Below are positions 1-8,362 of a stretch of 36,710 nt of DNA, piece after piece. The translations under genes were made by a program, and so were the position numbers. This stretch comes from DAOTWA01 sp034435955 (GTDB taxonomy: Bacteria > Chloroflexota > Anaerolineae > Anaerolineales > Anaerolineaceae), in contig DAOTWA010000006.1 of assembly GCA_034435955.1 (NCBI GenBank), positions 1 to 36,710 on the forward strand, written 5' to 3'. Below the pieces are notes generated by a model. That model was not told the DNA's origin, did no database searches, and worked only from the letters and a program-made list of their open reading frames with translations. How positions within the stretch are numbered: position 1 is the stretch's first letter; each line of letters opens with the position of its first letter.

Positions 1-51
1 GACACCACAAGTTTTTGAACAACCATCGGTTCTACAGAAATGGAGCGGCCT

Positions 52-603
52 ATGCTCAAATTTCTGCCCCTGTTGATTGCATTTTCCCTTCTCGCCGCGT
101 GCGCGCCGAGCGGCGCACGCGCCATTCCGCCGACCGACGTCCCAAACCTTGACGTCAGCAGCCCGGCCTTTCTTGCTGGCGAGCCCATCCCCAAGGAATA
201 TACCTGCGACGGGGCGGATCGCTCACCGGCTCTGCGCTGGGAGGGCGTTCCAGCCGATGCGCAGAGTCTGGCCATCCTCATGCAAGACCCCGACGCGCCC
301 GGCGGCACCTTCACTCACTGGATCCTGGTTAATTTACCCGCTTCGCTGGATGAGATTCCGGGCGGCCTGCCCGCGGAAGAAACCGCGCTGGACGGCGCCC
401 TGCAGGGCAAGAACGACTTCGGCCGTCTTGGCTACGGCGGACCGTGCCCACCGGCGGGCAAGGCGCACCACTATATTTTCACCGTATACGCGCTGGACCA
501 GATGCTGCCCCTCGATAAAGCCCCCTCAAGGGAGCAATTCCACCAGGCCATCCAGGGGCATGTGCTGGCCGCCGGCCAGCTTACTGGCACCTACCAGCGT
601 TGA
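52..603 (+). CDS. YbhB/PEBP-family lipoprotein
   Basis: This is a phosphatidylethanolamine-binding-protein (PEBP, YbhB/YbcL) homologue of 183 residues, predicted to be anchored to the outer face of the membrane. The N-terminus is a lipoprotein signal ending in the lipobox LLAAC. The two PEBP signatures are present: DPDAPGG followed by THWILVNLPA, and GYGGPCPPAG followed by HHYIFTVYALD. These form the anion-binding pocket of the family. The start at 52 is chosen over the in-frame ATG at 40 because GGAG at 42-45 sits 6 nt ahead of it and the signal peptide then begins MLKF. Bacterial members have no settled biochemical role, so only the fold and location are claimed. A small repeat-protein gene follows with 14 bp between stop and preferred start, so the two are probably co-transcribed. 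Confidence 0.9.
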   Translation: MLKFLPLLIAFSLLAACAPSGARAIPPTDVPNLDVSSPAFLAGEPIPKEYTCDGADRSPALRWEGVPADAQSLAILMQDPDAPGGTFTHWILVNLPASLDEIPGGLPAEETALDGALQGKNDFGRLGYGGPCPPAGKAHHYIFTVYALDQMLPLDKAPSREQFHQAIQGHVLAAGQLTGTYQR

Positions 604-617
604 GCGAGGAGATGTCT

Positions 618-827
618 GTGGCAGATCAGCTTTCGAACGGCGAGTACGTGACCTTCGTCAAGCAGGGCGGCATCCCGGTGACCATCGTGCGCTATGGGGG
701 AACCTGGGTGCGCGTGATCGGTTATGGCGGTAAGCCGGTCACTTACGTGAAATACGGCGGCATACCGGTCAGCGTGGACAACGAGATGAATCTGCCCGAG
801 GATGTAAAAGAGGAGTTGGGATATTAG
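618..827 (+). CDS. Small tandem-repeat protein, function unknown
   Basis: I do not recognise this 69-residue protein. Its centre consists of four units of 10-11 residues: FVKQGGIPVTI, VRYGGTWVRV, IGYGGKPVTY and VKYGGIPVSV. The pattern (V/I)xYGGxPVxx suggests short beta-strands joined by Gly-Gly turns. The tail is acidic (NLPEDVKEELGY). There is no signal peptide or membrane segment, so it is probably cytoplasmic. The GTG at 618 is preferred because GAGGAG at 606-611 lies 6 nt upstream. An ATG at 612 touches that site, and a TTG at 600 would overlap the previous stop. It follows the PEBP lipoprotein closely, and downstream lies the convergent sigma-fusion gene. The regular repeat preserved in frame supports a real gene. 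Confidence 0.7.
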   Translation: MADQLSNGEYVTFVKQGGIPVTIVRYGGTWVRVIGYGGKPVTYVKYGGIPVSVDNEMNLPEDVKEELGY

Positions 828-871
828 CCCTTTGCGGGCCGCCGGGAGGTTCTCCTGGATCGTGCGGGCCG

Positions 872-2542
872 TCATTCCCTCAGGGGCAACTGGTGAGCCG
901 GCGCCAGGTCCACCACCTTCCACTGCCCGTCCACCCGCGCCACCTGAATCTGGAAGGGGATGACGGTGAGCGGAGCGTTGTTCGCCATGTCGTGCGCCAG
1001 CGCTTCCACCTCCACGATCTGGAGGCCAAGCGTGCTTTGCATGGTGCGCCAGCGAAAGGCGATTTCGACCGTGTCGCTGCGTTTGATCTCCGCCAGGCTG
1101 TCCAGGGATGCCATGGTGGGCGTCCTCTGTCGAAAGGCGGGCACCAGATCGTCCAGGGCGCGAGCATCACCCCGGCTCCACAGGTTGAAAAAACCATCCA
1201 GGAAAGGCTTCAGCCCGCTCACGGCCATCGCCAGCTTCAGCGTGTAGAGTTTTTGGCTCGCTGGCAGGGCGCACCTGTCCTCCGGTTCTCCTTGCACGCA
1301 CAAATTGGGTTCCACCGGGCGCCAGCTTACCGTCAGGACGGCCTGGAGCTCATTTTGGACGAAGTGCCAGCCGTTCCCATACCAGTCTAACCCGAACACC
1401 GGATTGTTCGGCGTGCCGCAGCCGCAGGTGAAGTTGGCATCGTTTTGAAACCCGGCCTGGGCGAGCAGCGACTCCACCCTGCGTGTGGCGGCCTCGATCG
1501 CGTCGGCGGGCGTATCTTTATACATCAGAACCACCTCACAGCCGTAGCCGTTGCCCGCATCGCCGGTGGCGGTTGGGTCGGTGTATTTCACCTGATCGAC
1601 CTCCACGGCGGTGTGATCGAGCGCAGAGGATACTTTCAGCAGCCAGGCCTGGCAGATGGACGCGTCGGGCGGGACGAGGTCGCCGGATGGTTCGGCGGTT
1701 GGCGCGAGGGAAGGGGTGCTCGTTTGGGACGATCGAGGCGAGAGCCAGGCATCGAGGCTGCCGGGCGTCAGCAGGGCGAAAGCCAGGATTCCGACGGCCA
1801 ACCCAACGGCAGCGGCGCGCGCGCCCATGGACAGTCCCGCTCGCAGCCGGTACAGGTACTTCCACAGGCTGTCTGGCAGGCTCAGCCGCTTTTTCGCGCC
1901 CGCGCCGCGGTGGAGGACGTCCCATCGTTCTTGCTCCCTGGCCAGAAAGTTATCTTCTGGCCTCAAATATGAGGCCAGCCGGCGCATGTCCCCTTCTGGA
2001 TCGGCGGAGTCCGGCAGCAGATTGCGGAGGGCAGCCAGCCCGCTGCGGATGCGCCTGCCGGCTTCCTCTGCACGGACGCCCAGCACGGCCGCCACCTCCT
2101 CCACTTGCAGGCCGGCGAATCCGGCCAGCGCCAGGGATTCTCGCACCGATGGGCGCAGGGATTGCAGCCCGTTGGCGATGCGCGCCGCCCAGGCCCTGGC
2201 CGCCACGTCCTCAGCCGCCGCGGAAAGCCCCCACTCGCCCGCAGGCCCGTCTGCTTCGCTGCGAGCATCTCCTCTGGCGCGTCTGCGGCCGAAGGCCGCC
2301 GTGTAGCGCGCCGCCTGGAACAGGCGCAAGGTCCAACCCAGGCCACCCGGCCTGGGCCGGACTGACCAGCGTACGGCCGCGCGCAGGGTCTCGCTCACCT
2401 GGGCCTGGGCTTCCCATGGGTCGCCGCACAGCGCCATATGAAAACGGTACAGCCGTAGGATCGTCTCAGCGTCCAGAGGATGCTCGGATGGGTGGCTCGT
2501 TTCTTGCACGATGCGGGTGGGGAATTGGGGCTCAGCTTCCAT
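872..2542 (-). CDS. ECF-like sigma factor fused to a membrane segment and extracytoplasmic domain
   Basis: The protein has 556 residues. Residues about 25-90 resemble sigma region 2: GDPWEAQAQVSETLRAAVRW corresponds to the GD..EAEDLVQETFLRAW stretch, and WTLRLFQAARY plus GRRRARG to the region 2.3/2.4 end. Residues about 127-176 look like region 4 with a helix-turn-helix (LRPSVRESLALAGF, VEEVAAVLGVRAEE). A basic linker leads to one hydrophobic segment at about 242-260. The remaining roughly 290 residues would then be outside the membrane. They start with a Ser/Thr/Pro stalk and a Cys-containing domain (SICQAW, YGCEVV, FTCGCG), and end in a part resembling NTF2-like folds. The architecture implies a transcription factor tethered to the membrane and able to sense outside signals. 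Region 2 is weakly conserved, so it may not be an active sigma factor. It is divergent from the PD40 lipoprotein gene. GCAGGAA directly precedes the ATG. Confidence 0.72.
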   Translation of the reverse strand: MEAEPQFPTRIVQETSHPSEHPLDAETILRLYRFHMALCGDPWEAQAQVSETLRAAVRWSVRPRPGGLGWTLRLFQAARYTAAFGRRRARGDARSEADGPAGEWGLSAAAEDVAARAWAARIANGLQSLRPSVRESLALAGFAGLQVEEVAAVLGVRAEEAGRRIRSGLAALRNLLPDSADPEGDMRRLASYLRPEDNFLAREQERWDVLHRGAGAKKRLSLPDSLWKYLYRLRAGLSMGARAAAVGLAVGILAFALLTPGSLDAWLSPRSSQTSTPSLAPTAEPSGDLVPPDASICQAWLLKVSSALDHTAVEVDQVKYTDPTATGDAGNGYGCEVVLMYKDTPADAIEAATRRVESLLAQAGFQNDANFTCGCGTPNNPVFGLDWYGNGWHFVQNELQAVLTVSWRPVEPNLCVQGEPEDRCALPASQKLYTLKLAMAVSGLKPFLDGFFNLWSRGDARALDDLVPAFRQRTPTMASLDSLAEIKRSDTVEIAFRWRTMQSTLGLQIVEVEALAHDMANNAPLTVIPFQIQVARVDGQWKVVDLAPAHQLPLRE

Positions 2543-2702
2543 TTCCTGCCAGTCTACTACCGATAAGTCGCCCGCTGATCTGGGCGGGCGATGGGATAAT
2601 AATCAGGCCGGATTCCTGCAGGCGTCCGGCGGCGCGCCTGGGCAGACAGGAATCATCGCCAGCGAAATTGAGTATAATCCCTTTGCCGCTTCTGGTGCAG
2701 GT
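2543..2702. promoter_or_regulatory. Divergent intergenic region with a possible -10 box
   Basis: This 160-bp gap separates the start of the membrane-tethered sigma gene (leftward) from the PD40 lipoprotein gene (rightward). A perfect TATAAT lies at 2673-2678, 25 nt before the lipoprotein ATG. No convincing -35 box is seen 16-18 nt upstream of it, so the promoter call is weak. If real, the transcript would have a very short leader. Confidence 0.3.
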
Positions 2703-4100
2703 ATGTCTCATCCAAAAACGTTGTCCAAGATTCTGCCTGCTTTCCTGCTCGCGACCGCCGCGCTTATCCTGTTGCTCTCCGCTGCCTGCACTCCGGGAGC
2801 AGGGACGAGCTCACCGACCTCGCTGCCCAAGCAGTCCGAGGGCCCCGTCACCCAGCCGGCCCTCGTCGAGGGCGCGCCGACGCCCACGCCGGCGGGAGGA
2901 TCGGCCATAACCGCCTCCAGCCCCACGTCTCCTGCGCCGGCCGCACGGGTTGTTTACGTTCAGGGCGGAAATATCTGGCTGGATGAGGGCGAAGGTACCG
3001 CCCGCCAGCTCACTCGGGGCGGCGCCGACGATTTCCCGCTTTTCTCACCGGATGGCGGCTGGATCCTTTACCGTCGCCGTCTCAGCGGAGGCGAGGCGGG
3101 CTTCGAGCGGTATGAGCTGCGGGTCGTCAGCCTGGATGGCAGGGACGACCGTCTGGCAGCCGGGCCGGAAAACCTGCCGGGGCAGAACGGCCTGGCGCGC
3201 CTGGCCGAGAATCCCACCTGGGCTCCGGATGGCAACAGCCTGGCCTTCAACACCTGCCTGGAATGCGGCCTGTGCCCGGTCGACGACGATCTGTGGCTGG
3301 CCGAGCTGAAGACCGGCGCCGTCCGCCAGGCGCTGGCGAACGGGCAGGGCGGCCGGCCGCTTTATTCACCCGATGGCAGCCTCCTGCTGGTCTCCCGCAA
3401 CGGCCAGATCGACCTTCTGGACGCGGACGGCGGAAATCTGCGCGCGTTATTCACCTTCGAGCCTATCCAATTCATCGAAGGCGGCTTTCACCCTTCGCCG
3501 GTCTGGTCCACGGATGGGCAGTCCATTCTCGTGGCTCTGCCGCCGGTTGACCTGACCCGGCCGATCGCTGCCGAAAGCGAGGTGACCCTGTGGCGCGCGC
3601 CGCTGAGCGGCCAGCCGCAGAAACTGGCCGTTCTGCCAGGCGCGGATGCCTTTGCCCTGCAAGACCAGGATGCCGCCGCCCACTGGTCGCCCGATCGGGC
3701 GCGCTTCGGCTACACCAACCTGGACCGCCGGGTGGTGATCTACAACCTTGAAACCGGTCAGAGCGAGGATTATGGAGCGGGGGTCTTTCTGGGGTGGAAC
3801 CCGGATGGGCAGCGCTTTGTCTTCGACGCACAGCCGCAGGCCAAGGGCTTCTGGCGCGAAGGGGTCTCGATAGGTCGGATTGGAGAGGCGCCCGCGCCGC
3901 TGCTGCCGCCTGACCAGGCGGCCGGGATCGCTTCTGTGCGCTGGCTGGACGCCAACACCTTCGTGTACTTCGCCCGGCTCGGCCCGCCTCCCGACGGGGA
4001 TGGCTTCGAGCTGCGCCTGGCGTCCTTGGGCGGGCCGTCGCGGGTGATTTTCCGCTCGACCGACCCGGAGGCCGCGAAAAGCGTGGACGTCAGCCGGTGA
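2703..4100 (+). CDS. PD40/TolB-like beta-propeller lipoprotein
   Basis: This 465-residue exported lipoprotein has a hydrophobic signal ending in LLSAAC and a Ser/Thr/Pro-rich stalk (about residues 28-75). It is followed by a beta-propeller. At least six WD40-like PD40 units are visible by their SPDG-type turns: PLFSPDGGWILYRR, PTWAPDGNSLAFN, PLYSPDGSLLLVS, PVWSTDGQSILVA, AHWSPDRARFGYT and LGWNPDGQRFVFD. One loop holds three cysteines (CLECGLC). PD40 propellers resemble the TolB C-terminal domain and usually bind proteins or ligands outside the cytoplasm; no enzyme motif is seen. ATG 2703 is chosen because the signal peptide begins there, although the frame is open further upstream. The divergent neighbour is the sigma fusion, so a shared envelope-response role is possible but unproven. 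Confidence 0.85.
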   Translation: MSHPKTLSKILPAFLLATAALILLLSAACTPGAGTSSPTSLPKQSEGPVTQPALVEGAPTPTPAGGSAITASSPTSPAPAARVVYVQGGNIWLDEGEGTARQLTRGGADDFPLFSPDGGWILYRRRLSGGEAGFERYELRVVSLDGRDDRLAAGPENLPGQNGLARLAENPTWAPDGNSLAFNTCLECGLCPVDDDLWLAELKTGAVRQALANGQGGRPLYSPDGSLLLVSRNGQIDLLDADGGNLRALFTFEPIQFIEGGFHPSPVWSTDGQSILVALPPVDLTRPIAAESEVTLWRAPLSGQPQKLAVLPGADAFALQDQDAAAHWSPDRARFGYTNLDRRVVIYNLETGQSEDYGAGVFLGWNPDGQRFVFDAQPQAKGFWREGVSIGRIGEAPAPLLPPDQAAGIASVRWLDANTFVYFARLGPPPDGDGFELRLASLGGPSRVIFRSTDPEAAKSVDVSR

Positions 4101-4109
4101 GGGGGAATA

Positions 4110-6281
4110 TTACGGGTCGAGCGCGCGGTAGGCCCCGAAGCTGTCGGTGGCGAAATACACGTAATCAGGGCTGTTCGGATCGAAACTAATCTTCAAGATG
4201 ATCCTGCCGGCCAGGTCCGCGGGCCCATTTTGCCAGGTGATCCCGCCGTCGTCGCTGTAAAAGGCGCCGTTGGACGTGCCCGCCCACAAGCGCCCGGCGC
4301 GATGCGGGTCGAGCGTCAGATCGCGCAAGGTATAGTTAGATAGACCGGCTGCGGTCCATGATCCGCTGCCCACGCGTTTGTACACGCCGTTGGTGGAGCC
4401 TGCCCAAACAGTCGATGGGTCGCTGTAGATGAGCACATTGACTGTGCCCCCACCCGGAAAGTTGATGGACTGCCAGCTTGAGCCGTTGTTGTATTGAACC
4501 ACACCGGCGTCACTGGTGGATGCGTACAGGACATTCGGATTGTCCGGCTTCACCGCGGTGGACAGCACCACCTTGCCGCTCAGCGCCCAGGGCGACCAGG
4601 TAGCCCCTCCGTCTTGACTCCGATACAATCCACCACCTGAGGTTCCCAGATATGCAATTGAAGGATTGGATGGGGCGAAGGCGATGCTCAGGCCGGGCAC
4701 GCCCACGCTGGTTGGCTGCATGAAGCCGGAGTCCAACACCCCGTCCGGCTGCGGGCCGTACAGCTCCTCGGCCGCCGCGCGCACCGACTGCTGCTCCTCC
4801 TTGCTGAGCGGGGCCTTCAGCGCCAGCGGCGTCGGCGATCGCTGGGTCCAGGTGGACGTGGACAGGTCGAGGGTGAACACGCCCGAATCCGTCAATACGA
4901 ACAATGAGTTGGCGTCAGAGGGACTCAGCGCCACCGCGTGCACGTTGCGGCTGCCGGGCAAACCGGGAATGTCGCTCCAGGTCTGTCCGGCGTTGTCGCT
5001 GCGCTCCACGCCCCCGCCAAGGATGCCGGCCACCATCTTACGCGAGTCGGCGGGCAGCACGATCAGGCCGGTGGCCACGCTGGCTTTAAAGCCCGCCTGG
5101 CTGTGGGCCCAGCTAATTCCGGAGTCCGTGCTGCGATAGACGCCGCCCAGCACAGGGCCGGCAAACACATTCCTCGAAACGAAGGGATCGATTTCGGTGG
5201 TGTAAATGCTGTAGTCCTGGAGGCCGACCTGTGACCAGTTATTTCCCCCGGTGGTGGTCCTCCACACTCCCAGGCCGGTGGTTTCACCGGCTTCGGGGAA
5301 ATCCCCGAAGAAGAGCGTATTGGTCTGCTTTGGGTTGATCGAGAGGCTGTTGGGGTAGATTTTCACACCGCTGGGACCCACGGAGGTCCAGTTATTGGCC
5401 GCATCGGTGGACTTGAACACGCCGTTGTGCCACAGACCCACGTAGACCGTCTGCGGGTTATGCGGATCTACCACGATGGAGCGACCGGAGATGACTGAGC
5501 TGGTGGAAGAGTTGGTAGGTAGCCCGCTGCTGGCTTTGGACCAGGACGAGCCGCCGTTGGTGCTCTTGTACACACCATTCTCGTGCGCAGCGGCGTAGAC
5601 GTTGGCGGTATTGGACGGGTCAATGGCGATGGAGTACACCCAATCGTCGTAGTTGCTGCCGCCGATGTCGGTGAGCGAGGAGGACCAGCTTGCCCCTCCG
5701 TCGGTGGTGCGGTAAAGCACCCCATTCCAGCCGGTGATGCCGCCGCTGGAATTATAGACGATTGCGCCGCGGGTGGCCGCATAAGCCACGTTGGGATTCT
5801 TCGGGTCCACGGCCAGTGCGTAGACCACCGCCGGATCCTGGATGCCGCTATCCGCCTTGAACCAGCTCTGCCCGCCGTCGGTAGTCTTGTAGATCTTGGC
5901 ATACACACCCTTATAGATACCGGCGAAAAGGATTTGCGGATTCGAAGCGGAAATGGCGATGGAGTTGACCCAACGGTCCGAGAGCGACATTCCCTGACTG
6001 GCCGCCGACCAGTTCGCCCCGCCGTCGCTGGATTTGAACACCCCGCTGCCGTAAGTGGCGGCGTAGATCAGCCCCAGGTGCAGCGGGTCGACGGCGTATT
6101 CGATCACGTTGCCGCCGTCGGGGCCGATCCAGCCGACTGGCAGGTAGTTCATCACGATGGGGAAATAAAGCGTCACGCCGCCGCTGTCGGGCGCCTGATC
6201 CTGCCCACGGGCGGGCTTGCCGGACAAACCGGTTGCCAGTAAGATACCGATAACGGCTATTTTTATGATGGATTTAGGCAT
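4110..6281 (-). CDS. Secreted Asp-box (BNR) beta-propeller protein
   Basis: This 723-residue protein has an N-terminal signal peptide (MPKSIIKIAVIGILLATGLS) and a body of Asp-box repeats of the SxDGGxxW kind. About ten are visible, including SSDGGANW, TTDGGQSW, TTDGGASW, STNGGSSW, STDSGISW, SDNAGQTW, SQDGGATW and SDDGGITW. They alternate with DPxNPxxVYA-type strands. This is the sortilin/VPS10-like and photosystem-assembly YCF48-like propeller class; no sialidase catalytic Arg triad or Tyr/Glu pair was recognised. Near the mature N-terminus it carries YFPIVMNYLP, discussed in the findings. The gene is convergent with the PD40 lipoprotein, with only 9 bp between their ends. It is probably extracellular or surface-attached with a binding or structural role. 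Confidence 0.85.
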   Translation of the reverse strand: MPKSIIKIAVIGILLATGLSGKPARGQDQAPDSGGVTLYFPIVMNYLPVGWIGPDGGNVIEYAVDPLHLGLIYAATYGSGVFKSSDGGANWSAASQGMSLSDRWVNSIAISASNPQILFAGIYKGVYAKIYKTTDGGQSWFKADSGIQDPAVVYALAVDPKNPNVAYAATRGAIVYNSSGGITGWNGVLYRTTDGGASWSSSLTDIGGSNYDDWVYSIAIDPSNTANVYAAAHENGVYKSTNGGSSWSKASSGLPTNSSTSSVISGRSIVVDPHNPQTVYVGLWHNGVFKSTDAANNWTSVGPSGVKIYPNSLSINPKQTNTLFFGDFPEAGETTGLGVWRTTTGGNNWSQVGLQDYSIYTTEIDPFVSRNVFAGPVLGGVYRSTDSGISWAHSQAGFKASVATGLIVLPADSRKMVAGILGGGVERSDNAGQTWSDIPGLPGSRNVHAVALSPSDANSLFVLTDSGVFTLDLSTSTWTQRSPTPLALKAPLSKEEQQSVRAAAEELYGPQPDGVLDSGFMQPTSVGVPGLSIAFAPSNPSIAYLGTSGGGLYRSQDGGATWSPWALSGKVVLSTAVKPDNPNVLYASTSDAGVVQYNNGSSWQSINFPGGGTVNVLIYSDPSTVWAGSTNGVYKRVGSGSWTAAGLSNYTLRDLTLDPHRAGRLWAGTSNGAFYSDDGGITWQNGPADLAGRIILKISFDPNSPDYVYFATDSFGAYRALDP

Positions 6282-6346
6282 CGCGTCGATTATATAGCAA
6301 ATGCCGTCTTCTGACGATGGCGCCGGGGAGAGGATTTTTCACCCAG

Positions 6347-7435
6347 ATGATGTACGACCTCAAGCCAGATTTTGAAGTCACGCTCAAGCGTATGGACGCC
6401 TTTTGGGAGCGCGAGCTGCTCGACCGCCCGCTGGTGCAGTTCACCCTGTACAAACCGCCCGACGAGCGAGTTCCACTGCCGCCTTCCCGCCACGCCAACC
6501 CGGCCGCGCGCTGGCTGGATGCGCAGTACCAGGCCGAATGGCAGCTCGTCAACCTCTCCAACCAGCTCTTCCTGGGCGATTCCCTGCCGGTGGCCTGGCC
6601 AAACCTCGGCCCGGATGTGTTCGCCGCGCTATACGGCTGCCCGTTGCGCTTCGGCGATTACGGCACGAGCTGGAGCGAGCCGGTGCTGCTGGACTGGGGC
6701 CAGGCCGGGGAACTGGCCCTGGATTGGGACGGCTTTTATCTGCACAAACTCGACGAGCTGACCGACGCTCTCCTGCAGACAGGCGAGGGCAGGTTCATCA
6801 CCGGTATGACCGACTGGCACGCAGACGGGGACTGCCTGGCCGCCCTGCGCGGCGCCCAGAAGCTGGCGCTCGACCTGCTGGAGCACCCGGCTGAGGTAAA
6901 AATACTCCTCGAAAGAGTTCACCTGGATTACGAAAGACTCTATAATCATTTCTACGCCAGACTGCGCGCCGCCGGACAGCCAATTACCACCTGGACGCCC
7001 CTGGCCTGCCAGGGCCGCTATTATCTACCTTCTTGCGATTTTTCTGCCATGATTGGCGTTCGCGCCTTTGAAGAGTTTTTCCTGCCGGGTATCCGGCGCG
7101 AGTGCCGCTTCCTGGATCGCTCGCTGTATCACCTGGATGGACCCGGAGCGCTGCGCCATCTGGAGAGCATCCTGGCCATCCCCGAGCTGGATGCCGTGCA
7201 GTACGTGCCGACCATCGGAGATGCCGCCTTCAACAAGTGGGCGCCCGTCTACCGGCGCATCCAGGCAGCCGGCAAAGGCGTTCAGGTGACCTGTGAGTTG
7301 GGCGAGGTCAGCGCGGTGATGGAAGCCTTAGATCCGCGCGGGGTGTATCTGGTGGTTGACGGCGTGCCGGAGCGCGACTCGGCCGAGGCCCTGCTTGCCC
7401 AATTGGCGCGCTGGCCCCTGCGGCGGGTCTTTTGA
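6347..7435 (+). CDS. UroD/MtaA-superfamily methyltransferase-like protein
   Basis: About 362 residues, with no signal peptide. The C-terminal half resembles the uroporphyrinogen decarboxylase (UroD) / MtaA-CmuA corrinoid methyltransferase superfamily: YHLDGPGALRHLESILAIPELDAVQYVP, then TIGD, the repeated amphipathic helices and a final LVVDGVPERDSAEALLAQL resemble the ends of these TIM barrels. Family members either decarboxylate uroporphyrinogen or move methyl groups between zinc-bound thiols and corrinoid proteins. The true UroD N-terminal signature is absent, so haem synthesis is unlikely. Candidate metal ligands are Cys in YLPSCDF and Cys in VTCELGE. The start is uncertain: ATG at 6347 or 6350 follows GGGGAGAGGA (6325-6334) at a long spacing, and an ATG at 6317 also exists. 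It is divergent from the propeller gene and is followed by the hydrolase gene after 30 bp. Confidence 0.65.
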   Translation: MMYDLKPDFEVTLKRMDAFWERELLDRPLVQFTLYKPPDERVPLPPSRHANPAARWLDAQYQAEWQLVNLSNQLFLGDSLPVAWPNLGPDVFAALYGCPLRFGDYGTSWSEPVLLDWGQAGELALDWDGFYLHKLDELTDALLQTGEGRFITGMTDWHADGDCLAALRGAQKLALDLLEHPAEVKILLERVHLDYERLYNHFYARLRAAGQPITTWTPLACQGRYYLPSCDFSAMIGVRAFEEFFLPGIRRECRFLDRSLYHLDGPGALRHLESILAIPELDAVQYVPTIGDAAFNKWAPVYRRIQAAGKGVQVTCELGEVSAVMEALDPRGVYLVVDGVPERDSAEALLAQLARWPLRRVF

Positions 7436-7465
7436 TCGTTCCTGAATTGAGATGAGGAGGCGCTT

Positions 7466-8362
7466 TTGACGGTAATTTACGCGCTCGCTGGCGTATTGGC
7501 CTTTACTTTTCTGGTGAGCCTGGCGCTTTCCTTCATGCTCACGCACCGGCATTACCTGGGCGAGGTGAGCAGCCCGGCCGAGGTGGGGCTGGAATACGAG
7601 GAGGTCTCATTTACGGCCGCCGATGGGATCACGCTGCGCGGCTGGTGGGTGCCGGGCGCCGATCGGCGTTGCGCCGCGATCCTGCTTCACGGCCACGGCG
7701 GCAGTATGGACCCCGATGTGCGCTACCTGCCGCCCCTGCATCAGGCCGGGCTGAGCGTGCTCATGTTCGACTTCCGCGCCCACGGTCGCAGCCAGGGGAA
7801 AACGACCACTTTCGGCTACCTCGAGGCGCGCGATGTGCAGGCCGCCGTGGCATTCCTCGCCTCCCGCGGCGTGGAGCGCGTCGCCCTGGTCGGCTTTTCG
7901 CTGGGCGGAATGGTGGCGCTGGTCAGCGCGCCGCTCTGCTCCCAGGTGGCCGCGGTGGTGGACGACGGGGCTCCAGCGCGCCTGCGCAGCGCGGTCAGGG
8001 GCTGGGCCGCCGAGCGCCGCCTGCCGGGCTGGCTGGCGCCCATCCTGGGATGTTTGGCGATCGTCGGAGCCTCTTTGCGGGTGGGCGCCAATTTGTTTGC
8101 CTACGAGCCGGTGCGCTGGGTTGGGAAGATCGCGCCGCGCCCGCTGCTGCTGATCCACGGCGACCTGGACCAGTACGTGCCCGACTTCGACGATCTGGCG
8201 CGCGCCGCCGGCGCGGGGACCGAGATCTGGCGCCTGCCCGATGCAGGCCATGTGCAGGCCAGCCGGATTTACACCGATGAATATTTCCGCCGCCTGGTGG
8301 GGTTTCTCGTGCGTCACCTGCGGCCCGAAACGCAACCTGCCCCCATCGTGGAGGACAAATGA
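7466..8362 (+). CDS. Membrane-anchored alpha/beta hydrolase
   Basis: A 298-residue alpha/beta-hydrolase-fold protein with an N-terminal membrane anchor (about residues 2-24). The oxyanion region is LLHGHGG. The nucleophile elbow is GFSLGG (Ser near residue 150). The acid is probably Asp in HGDLDQYVP and the base His in PDAGHVQ, completing a Ser-Asp-His triad. It resembles serine aminopeptidase-S33 / YfhR-type proteins, which are esterases or peptidases of undefined substrate. Translation starts at TTG 7466, supported by GAGGAGG at 7454-7460 five nt upstream and by the lack of any other start before the membrane segment. Its stop overlaps the next ATG (ATGA at 8359-8362), so it is translationally coupled to the MFS carrier. 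Confidence 0.85.
   Translation: MTVIYALAGVLAFTFLVSLALSFMLTHRHYLGEVSSPAEVGLEYEEVSFTAADGITLRGWWVPGADRRCAAILLHGHGGSMDPDVRYLPPLHQAGLSVLMFDFRAHGRSQGKTTTFGYLEARDVQAAVAFLASRGVERVALVGFSLGGMVALVSAPLCSQVAAVVDDGAPARLRSAVRGWAAERRLPGWLAPILGCLAIVGASLRVGANLFAYEPVRWVGKIAPRPLLLIHGDLDQYVPDFDDLARAAGAGTEIWRLPDAGHVQASRIYTDEYFRRLVGFLVRHLRPETQPAPIVEDK

Noticed and set aside
17..32. GAAC-N8-GTTC inverted repeat upstream of the PEBP lipoprotein, resembling a LexA box
   Set aside because: The Gram-positive-type LexA site has a 4-bp spacer (GAAC-N4-GTTC); the 8-bp spacer does not fit and the region upstream is cut off.
1483..2910. Long plus-strand open frame opposite the sigma-fusion gene
   Set aside because: The product is an Arg/Pro/Ala-rich low-complexity string typical of antisense frames in GC-rich DNA, and it overlaps the lipoprotein gene out of frame.
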